From Streptomyces hundungensis (GTDB lineage Bacteria > Actinomycetota > Actinomycetes > Streptomycetales > Streptomycetaceae), in contig NZ_CP032698.1 in assembly GCF_003627815.1 (NCBI RefSeq), positions 1,674,001-1,738,000 on the forward strand: a stretch of DNA of 64,000 nt, given 5' to 3'. The notes below the pieces were generated by a model. It ran no database searches and had not been told where the DNA came from. It saw only the letters and a list, made by a program, of their open reading frames with translations. Made by a program: the position numbers and the translations under genes. Positions 58,669-64,000 of the stretch are shown here, piece after piece (position 1 is the stretch's first letter; every line of letters begins with the position of its first letter).

Positions 58669-60096
58669 CTAGGTGCCCTTGCCGACCTTGAGCCCCGTGC
58701 CGGAGACCGTCGCCACGATGCCGTTCTTCTCGACGCGTACGTCACGCAGACGCAGATCGTGCGCTTCCTTGGGGAGGGTGAACGAGAAGGAGAGGCGGTC
58801 GGACAGCTCCGGGGGCCGCAGGGCGAGCAGGCCGGCGATCAGCTTCGGGTCGATGCCGATCCTCGACAGGAGCCAGGGGTGGTCGGCCACCACGTCGACG
58901 AGGTTGACGTGGGTGAGCTGCTCGGCGAAGCGGGGCGTGCCCGCCAGTTCGTGGAGCTTCTCCTCGTCGCGCAGGGCCACCTGGACGTCCTTGTCCGGCA
59001 CCCCGAGCCGTTTCACCACGGCGGGCACCGAGAGCAGCGCCTTCACCCGGGCGGTGTCGCGGGCGATGAGTTCGGCGCTCTCGCGGTGCAGCGTCAGGCC
59101 CCGGTCGCGGCCGGGCCGGTAGATGGCGATGCCGGGCATGTCCAGGCTCATGCCGTCGATGTCCGTGGACAGACCCTGGTCGCCGTCGAGCCGCAGCTGA
59201 GCCGCCGCGCTGACGCGGAGTTCCTGTCCGGCGATGGTCAACTTGCCGTCCGCACCAACCGTGTTGTCGGTCTTGCGGCTGAACTCGACTTGTGAGGCGG
59301 CCAGTTCGCGGTTCATGTCGTCGAACGCGAGCGTGATCTCGCCGTTCAGACTGCCGATCACGGCGCCGCTGATGTCGCTGGGCAGGTCGCCCGTCAGCTC
59401 GATGTCGCGCGCTCCGGCCCGTACCTTCGCGAGGGAGACACGGTCGGCGGGCACATGCGGCACGGTGACGTCCACGCGTTCCAGGCGCTTGTCCAGGACC
59501 TGGGTGAGGAAGGGGAAGCCGTGGATGTCGACCTGGGGAGCGGCGGCAAGGCCGAGCTCGGACTGGAGCGCGTGCTGCGCCTTCTTCTCCGCGTACATCA
59601 CCGCGCAACGGTCACCGAGGACCAGGAACCCCGCACCCACGACGAGGGCGATCAGCAGTTTGGTGGCGCGGGGCACGGCGCCGAGCAGGCTGCTGCGGCG
59701 TCGGCGACCGCGCCGGGTGCGGCGGGAGTTCGAGGCGCGGCGGCGACGCGGCGGGGAGGCGAAGAAGTCGTCGCCCGGCTCCGTGCGCGGATGTGCGGCG
59801 GCGGGCCCCTCGGGCCCCGGGGCGTCGGCGGTCGGAAAGATGCCGTCGGTCGGGGCGTCGCCGGCGGTCGGGCGGCCCGCCCATGTCTGCCCGGGTATCG
59901 CCCCCGGGAGACGCTGGGTGGCGGGGCCGGAACCGGAGCGGGTGCCGGAGGCGGGATCGGCGCCGGGATCCAGGGCGGGATCGGGGTCGGTCCAGGGTTC
60001 GTCGTCCGGGTGGGGGTCCGGCTCGGGGTCGGCCAGGGCGGCCAGTTCGTCATAGGGGTTGCGGTAGCGGGGCTGCATGCGGGTGGGGGTTCGCAT
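58669..60096 (-). CDS. LmeA-family phospholipid-binding protein (DUF2993)
   Basis: This 475-residue protein has a long acidic/Pro-rich, then strongly basic (RRRRASNSRRTRRGRRRRSS) cytosolic N-terminus, one transmembrane helix (about 95-115), and an extracytoplasmic DUF2993 domain. That domain is known from mycobacterial LmeA, which binds phosphatidylinositol lipids and supports lipomannan maturation. ATG 60096 is used. Three 9-bp-spaced GATATGC repeats lie upstream. Confidence 0.85.
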   Translation of the reverse strand: MRTPTRMQPRYRNPYDELAALADPEPDPHPDDEPWTDPDPALDPGADPASGTRSGSGPATQRLPGAIPGQTWAGRPTAGDAPTDGIFPTADAPGPEGPAAAHPRTEPGDDFFASPPRRRRASNSRRTRRGRRRRSSLLGAVPRATKLLIALVVGAGFLVLGDRCAVMYAEKKAQHALQSELGLAAAPQVDIHGFPFLTQVLDKRLERVDVTVPHVPADRVSLAKVRAGARDIELTGDLPSDISGAVIGSLNGEITLAFDDMNRELAASQVEFSRKTDNTVGADGKLTIAGQELRVSAAAQLRLDGDQGLSTDIDGMSLDMPGIAIYRPGRDRGLTLHRESAELIARDTARVKALLSVPAVVKRLGVPDKDVQVALRDEEKLHELAGTPRFAEQLTHVNLVDVVADHPWLLSRIGIDPKLIAGLLALRPPELSDRLSFSFTLPKEAHDLRLRDVRVEKNGIVATVSGTGLKVGKGT

Positions 60097-60153
60097 CACC
60101 TCATCCCACCACACATGATCCACTCGTACGCGACTGCCGCTGTCGCTACGCCC

Positions 60154-60180
60154 GATATGCAAGATATGCACGATATGCCC
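60154..60180. promoter_or_regulatory. Three GATATGC direct repeats with 9-bp period
   Basis: GATATGC starts at 60154, 60163 and 60172, a tight iteron set in the 213-bp gap upstream of the DUF2993 gene and past the APC transporter stop. It could be an operator or promoter element. No matching regulator is known in the window. Confidence 0.45.
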
Positions 60181-60309
60181 GGCAGGCTCGCCGCGAGGGG
60201 CCGTGTGTGGCGGGCGGGCGTGGTGGACGGGCGTGGTGAACAACACGTCTGCGGGCGCGGGCCCGGCGCCCCCTGTTCCGCTCGGGCCCGCGTCCGGGCA
60301 CCCGAGGCG

Positions 60310-61656
60310 TCAGTCCGCGGTTCGCGTCTGCCCGTGCTGCTTGCGGGCCGCCATCCACGCGTACACGAGGACACCGGCGAAGAGGAACAGGACGCCCTGG
60401 TAGACCGCTTCGTAACCGCTGCCCGCCACCAGCCACATGGAGAAGCCGAAGGCGAGGACCGCGAGGACCGCGTCGCGCGCCAGGCGGGAACGGTGTACGC
60501 GCTGCGACTGGCCACAGGCGAGGAAGTAGATCTGGGCGGCGGTCGACAGGAGGTAGGGGACGGTGGCGGTGAAGGTGGTCACCAGGACCAGGGTCTCGAA
60601 GACGCCCTTGGATCCCGCGGTGTAGTTGTAGACCGTGAGGAGGGATGCGAGGACGGCGGTCACCAGGACGCCGGCCGTCGGAACGCCGCGCCGCTTCGCG
60701 GCGAACACTTGCGGGAACAGCCCGTCCTTGGCCGCGGCGTACGGGGTCTGGGCGCTGAGCAGGGTCCAGCCGTTGAGGGCGCCGACCATGGAGACCAGCG
60801 CGGCGACGGCGACCGCGGTGCCGCCCCAGGAGCCGCCGAACATGGAGTTCACGGCGTCCGTGAAGGGCGCGGTGGAGGACACCAGTTGGTCGTGCGGGAC
60901 CGTACCGAAGACGGAGAGCGTTCCCAGGAGGTAGATGAGGGCTGCTCCCAGGGTGCCCAGGATGGTGGCGCGGCCGACGTTGCGGCGCGGATCGCGGACC
61001 TCGCCGGCGCTGACGGCGGCGGACTCGACGCCGAGGTAGCTGAAGAGCAGGATCGCGGCGGACGCGGATATCGCGCCGAGCCCGGACTGTCCGCGCGCCT
61101 GGAAGGGGCCGAGGTTGGCGGGGTCGAAGAAGAAGAGTCCGCCCACGGCGACCAGGAGCAGCGGGGCGAACTTCAAGACGGTGGACAGGAGTTGGACCGC
61201 GCCCACGTACCGGGTGCCGGCGAGGTTGGCGAGGGCCGGGAGCCACTGGAGGAGCAGGGCCGCGGTGATCGTCGCGGCCTTGGACTCGTGGACGGGTATG
61301 AGGACGTCGAGGTAGCCGACGGCGGCGACCGCGAGGGCGGCGTTGGAGACCCAGGTGGTGATCCAGTACGACCAGGCGGCGAGGAATCCGGCGAAGTCGC
61401 CGAAGGCCGCACGGGCGTAGACGTAGGGGCCGCCGGTCCGGGGGTGGCGTTGGGCGAGCCGGCCGAAGACGAGGGCGAGGGCGATCGCGCCGGCGGTGAG
61501 GACGGCGAACGCGACCAGGCTGATCGTGCCGAACGGGGCGACGGAGGCGGGCAGCAGGAAGATTCCGCCGCCGATGATGTTGCCCATGACCAGCGCGGTG
61601 GCGATCGGCAGGCCGAACTGCCGGGCGTGCTTGCTCGGGGTTTCTTGGCGGGTCAT
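60310..61656 (-). CDS. APC-superfamily amino acid permease/antiporter
   Basis: This 448-residue protein has about twelve helices and the APC consensus GNIIGGGIFLLPASVAPFG in helix 1. It resembles AdiC/PotE-like basic-amino-acid:polyamine antiporters, but the substrate-determining residues cannot be judged by eye. ATG 61656 is used. It is separated from the DUF2993 gene by the GATATGC repeats and from the 61726 gene by 69 bp. Confidence 0.9.
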   Translation of the reverse strand: MTRQETPSKHARQFGLPIATALVMGNIIGGGIFLLPASVAPFGTISLVAFAVLTAGAIALALVFGRLAQRHPRTGGPYVYARAAFGDFAGFLAAWSYWITTWVSNAALAVAAVGYLDVLIPVHESKAATITAALLLQWLPALANLAGTRYVGAVQLLSTVLKFAPLLLVAVGGLFFFDPANLGPFQARGQSGLGAISASAAILLFSYLGVESAAVSAGEVRDPRRNVGRATILGTLGAALIYLLGTLSVFGTVPHDQLVSSTAPFTDAVNSMFGGSWGGTAVAVAALVSMVGALNGWTLLSAQTPYAAAKDGLFPQVFAAKRRGVPTAGVLVTAVLASLLTVYNYTAGSKGVFETLVLVTTFTATVPYLLSTAAQIYFLACGQSQRVHRSRLARDAVLAVLAFGFSMWLVAGSGYEAVYQGVLFLFAGVLVYAWMAARKQHGQTRTAD

Positions 61657-61725
61657 GACGGGGTGGCAGGCCTCTCGTACGGGACAAACCTGACCATGGT
61701 CGGGTACGGGTGGCAGGCCGCCAAA

Positions 61726-63849
61726 TCAGCCGATTTTGTCCTGTGCGGCCCCGCCGGCAACCGGAAATGGTCCTTCCGCTTGGCGGGGTGACGGCGAATT
61801 CTCCGGGCCGGCCAGAACGTCCGTACCCACCGGGACCTGCGGTCCCTGTCCCTCGCGCAGCCAGCGCCGCAGGACGTGATGGACCTGTTCGGCGCCGATG
61901 AGGTCCTCGCCGTCGGGTACGGGTGCGGTGAGGTCGAGCGGCGAGATTAGGAAGGGACGGGACTGCTCGCCGCCGAGTCCGCCGTGCGAGCCGATCTGCT
62001 CCTCGAAGGCGTGCACCTCGCCCGTGGCCGGGTCGTACCGGGAGTTGACCATGATGTCGGCGGCGTGCGGGAAGGTGTCCGTGCGGCGTACCGCGTCGGC
62101 CGCTCCCGGCCCGAATCCCTTCAACGGGCCCTCGTCGTCGGCGAGTTGGGAGATCGGCACCTCGGCGCCGCCGGGTCCGAGCACCACCGCGCCGTGTTCC
62201 TCGCTGCGGACGAGGAGGAAGCCGATGCCGGGGTGGTTCGCCAGGGTCGCGAGCAGCGCCGGGTGACGGCGGTCGATGACCTCGCGCGTCAGGCGGCCTT
62301 CGATGCCGGGGAAGGAGATCAGCCCGAGGTTGCCGGAGGCGAGCACCACCGGGTCGGAGTCAGGCTCCGGCCGGCGCTCCTCGCCCTCCCCGACCGGCCG
62401 GTGCAGCGCGACCCGCACCGCGTACCTGGCCTCCGCGCCGCTGCGGGTGCGCCGGGCGCGGCGCGGTACGGGCAGCCCGCAGCCGGCCCGTACGAGGTCC
62501 TTCAGGGTCAGTCCGAACGCGCTCTCAAAGGTCTCCCCGGGGCTTTGTCCGTGGTCGGACAGGAGCACGATCCGGTAGGGGCGGGGGGCGTGGCGGACGG
62601 CGCCGGCGATCAGGGCGAGGGAGCGGTCCAGGCGTCTGAGGACCTGCTCGGCGTCGCGGCCGCGCGGCCCGGAGTGGTGGGCGACCTCGTCGTAGGCGAC
62701 GAGGTCGGCGTAGACCGCGGTGCGGCCGGCGAGCAGGTCGCCCAGGACGGCGGCGACGACCACATCGCGTTCCACGACCGTCGCGAAGGCGCGGATGAAG
62801 GGGTAGAGACCGCCGCGTGGGACGCGCGGCTGCTCCTTGCGCAGCCGGGCGCGGGTGGACTGGGTGAGCTCGCGGCCCACCTCGGCGACGAACGAGCCGG
62901 CGGTGCGCACCGCGTTGGCGGGGTCCAGGAAGTAGGCGAAGTATCCGGCGCGGGAGCGGTTGCGGCGGCCGCGCCGGGCGGCCGCGGTCAGGACGAGGGC
63001 CACCTGTTCGGCACCGCCGGAGAACAGGTTGCCGCGGCTGGCCCCGTCCACGGTGAGCAGTCCGCCGTCGCCGGTGCGCTCGACGGCGCGGCGTTGGAGT
63101 TCCACGGCGGAGGCGGGCCGGTTGGAGACCATGACCTCGCCGCTCTCCTTCTCGTACCAGCGGAACGCGGGCACGTCGAAGGTGGTGCCGTGCAGGATGC
63201 CGAGCTGACTGGCGCCGGTCTGGCTCGACCAGTCGGTGCGCCACGGCGTGAGGCGGTGGGTTCCCATCAGCCACGTGGCGACGGTGGGCATCAGGCCGGT
63301 GGCGACGGCGTGCCGCAGCACCTGTTCGCCGACCCCGTCGAGCTGGAGGAAGACCAGGCCGGGCGGCAGCGGCCCGGCGGCGAGGCCGCGTCGGCGCCTG
63401 CGGCGGTCGGCGAGCCGGGAAAGGCGGTGCCGGTAGGCGTCGTCGTCGCGCACGGCGAGCGCGGTCGAGGTCGCGGAGGCCACCGCCGACATGACGGCCG
63501 CGACGATCACCGCGGTCTCGGGGTTGGCCGTGCCCTGACCGGTGGGGATCAGATGGAGCGCGACCAGGAGCAGCGAGCCGTTGAGGAAGAACACAAGCAG
63601 GCCGAGGACCAGCGCGGGCACCAGCAGGAACGCCCGCACCACGAGCGGCCACACCAGCGCACTGAGCAGCCCGAACGCGCCGGCGCCCCAGGCCGCGGTG
63701 AGGGCGACGCGGGTGAGGGCGGCGCCGTCGGCGGAGGTGAGCCGGAAGTCGGGCAGGAGGCCGGCGAGCAGCATCATGGTGAGCGTCGAGACGACCCACA
63801 CCACGGCCACCCGGAGCAGGGCGCGGCCCGTCGTACGCCATCGCCCCAC
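61726..63849 (-). CDS. Membrane protein with phage-holin-like N-terminus and alkaline-phosphatase-superfamily domain
   Basis: This 707-residue protein has four to five N-terminal helices (about 10-130), then a cytosolic or extracytoplasmic alkaline-phosphatase-superfamily domain. VFLQLDGVG supplies the first metal-binding Asp, LVAYDEVAHHSG another Asp/His pair and LLSDHGQSPGETF an Asp-His, as in nucleotide pyrophosphatase/phosphodiesterases. The nucleophile would sit near TGASQLGILHGT. GTG 63849 is used. A phosphoester or phospholipid substrate is likely but not assignable. Confidence 0.82.
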   Translation of the reverse strand: MGRWRTTGRALLRVAVVWVVSTLTMMLLAGLLPDFRLTSADGAALTRVALTAAWGAGAFGLLSALVWPLVVRAFLLVPALVLGLLVFFLNGSLLLVALHLIPTGQGTANPETAVIVAAVMSAVASATSTALAVRDDDAYRHRLSRLADRRRRRRGLAAGPLPPGLVFLQLDGVGEQVLRHAVATGLMPTVATWLMGTHRLTPWRTDWSSQTGASQLGILHGTTFDVPAFRWYEKESGEVMVSNRPASAVELQRRAVERTGDGGLLTVDGASRGNLFSGGAEQVALVLTAAARRGRRNRSRAGYFAYFLDPANAVRTAGSFVAEVGRELTQSTRARLRKEQPRVPRGGLYPFIRAFATVVERDVVVAAVLGDLLAGRTAVYADLVAYDEVAHHSGPRGRDAEQVLRRLDRSLALIAGAVRHAPRPYRIVLLSDHGQSPGETFESAFGLTLKDLVRAGCGLPVPRRARRTRSGAEARYAVRVALHRPVGEGEERRPEPDSDPVVLASGNLGLISFPGIEGRLTREVIDRRHPALLATLANHPGIGFLLVRSEEHGAVVLGPGGAEVPISQLADDEGPLKGFGPGAADAVRRTDTFPHAADIMVNSRYDPATGEVHAFEEQIGSHGGLGGEQSRPFLISPLDLTAPVPDGEDLIGAEQVHHVLRRWLREGQGPQVPVGTDVLAGPENSPSPRQAEGPFPVAGGAAQDKIG

Positions 63850-63943
63850 GCCGCCCCCGCCTCTCGCCTCGCCTGTTCCTCCTTACCCTGCCACAGGGGC
63901 CGGCGGGGCTCGGGGGCGCGTCGCGGCGGGGGTCCTGGGCCGC

Positions 63944-64000
63944 TCAGCAGCCGTCGTATCCGGCGGTGGGCATCGACAGGCGGCGGTGGATGTGGGCCTT
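63944..64000 (-). CDS. C-terminal end of an unidentified gene (runs off the window)
   Basis: The final 18 codons (KAHIHRRLSMPTAGYDGC) and TGA are visible. The motif looks conserved but I cannot name the family from so little. Upstream codons lie outside the window. Confidence 0.5.
   Translation of the reverse strand, partial: KAHIHRRLSMPTAGYDGC

Noticed and set aside
61726..63849. A phage holin or prophage segment at the right edge
   Set aside because: Only the N-terminal helices are holin-like; the rest is an alkaline-phosphatase-superfamily domain and no other phage genes are nearby.

Overview
The window looks like a Streptomyces (or close Actinobacteria) chromosome segment. It is very G+C rich with G/C-biased third codon positions. 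GTG starts are common, one TTG start is likely, Streptomyces-type short interspersed repeats are present, and many genes encode secreted hydrolases and one-component regulators. No prophage, CRISPR array, ribosomal RNA or complete transposon was seen, and no polyketide/NRPS cluster. The single RNA gene recognised is a tRNA-Leu(GAG) at 9.7 kb. The segment reads as accessory rather than core chromosome: neighbours are functionally mixed and several genes are broken.

Layout. 0-6.7 kb: edge of a secreted-protein gene, remnant of a protein-tyrosine-phosphatase gene, a CopD-family membrane protein directly behind an iron box, a TOPRIM protein, a rhomboid protease, a divergent VOC/WYL-regulator pair with a palindromic operator, and a methyltransferase. 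7-12 kb: a large secreted M9 collagenase, tRNA-Leu and two membrane proteins. 12-20 kb: an aldehyde dehydrogenase, its FadR-type regulator, a FabH paralogue, a broken ketopantoate-reductase/formate-dehydrogenase junction and fdhD. Matching 9-bp operator cores suggest one regulator controls this block. 20-29 kb: ferredoxin plus isochorismatase-like hydrolase, MarR/quinone-reductase pair, GNAT, bile-acid-symporter-like transporter with divergent LysR, and an acyl-CoA synthetase. 29-34 kb: three secreted glycoside hydrolases on the minus strand (GH29-like fucosidase, GH18 chitinase, GH8 glucanase/chitosanase). 34-41 kb: aldo/keto reductase, S53 peptidase, TetR- and AraC-controlled small units, pterin dehydratase. 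41-51 kb: epimerase, two-component system, an overlapping GT2/DUF2064/methyltransferase operon, then an S53 peptidase and TrmB regulator, then a membrane molybdopterin oxidoreductase. 51-64 kb: VOC protein, GT87-like mannosyltransferase, XRE regulator, small enzymes, GH6 glucanase, small conserved proteins, an orphan Rv0909-type antitoxin, a DUF2993 protein, an APC transporter and a membrane phosphodiesterase-like protein.

Most unusual signals. (1) A 12-bp palindrome, GAGAGCGCTCTC, occurs perfectly seven times and nearly perfectly about 18 more times, inside genes (in different reading frames, using rare codons) and between genes. It behaves as a DNA-level, highly iterated element. (2) Six copies sit in a 27-bp-phased array inside the 5' end of the fucosidase gene. 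(3) Three separate minus-strand genes carry tandem duplications of their last 40-54 bp, including the stop codon. (4) Four gene remnants (phosphatase, hemerythrin, ketopantoate reductase/FDH fusion, MGMT) show ongoing decay. All functional calls are from reading the sequence by eye; no searches were run.
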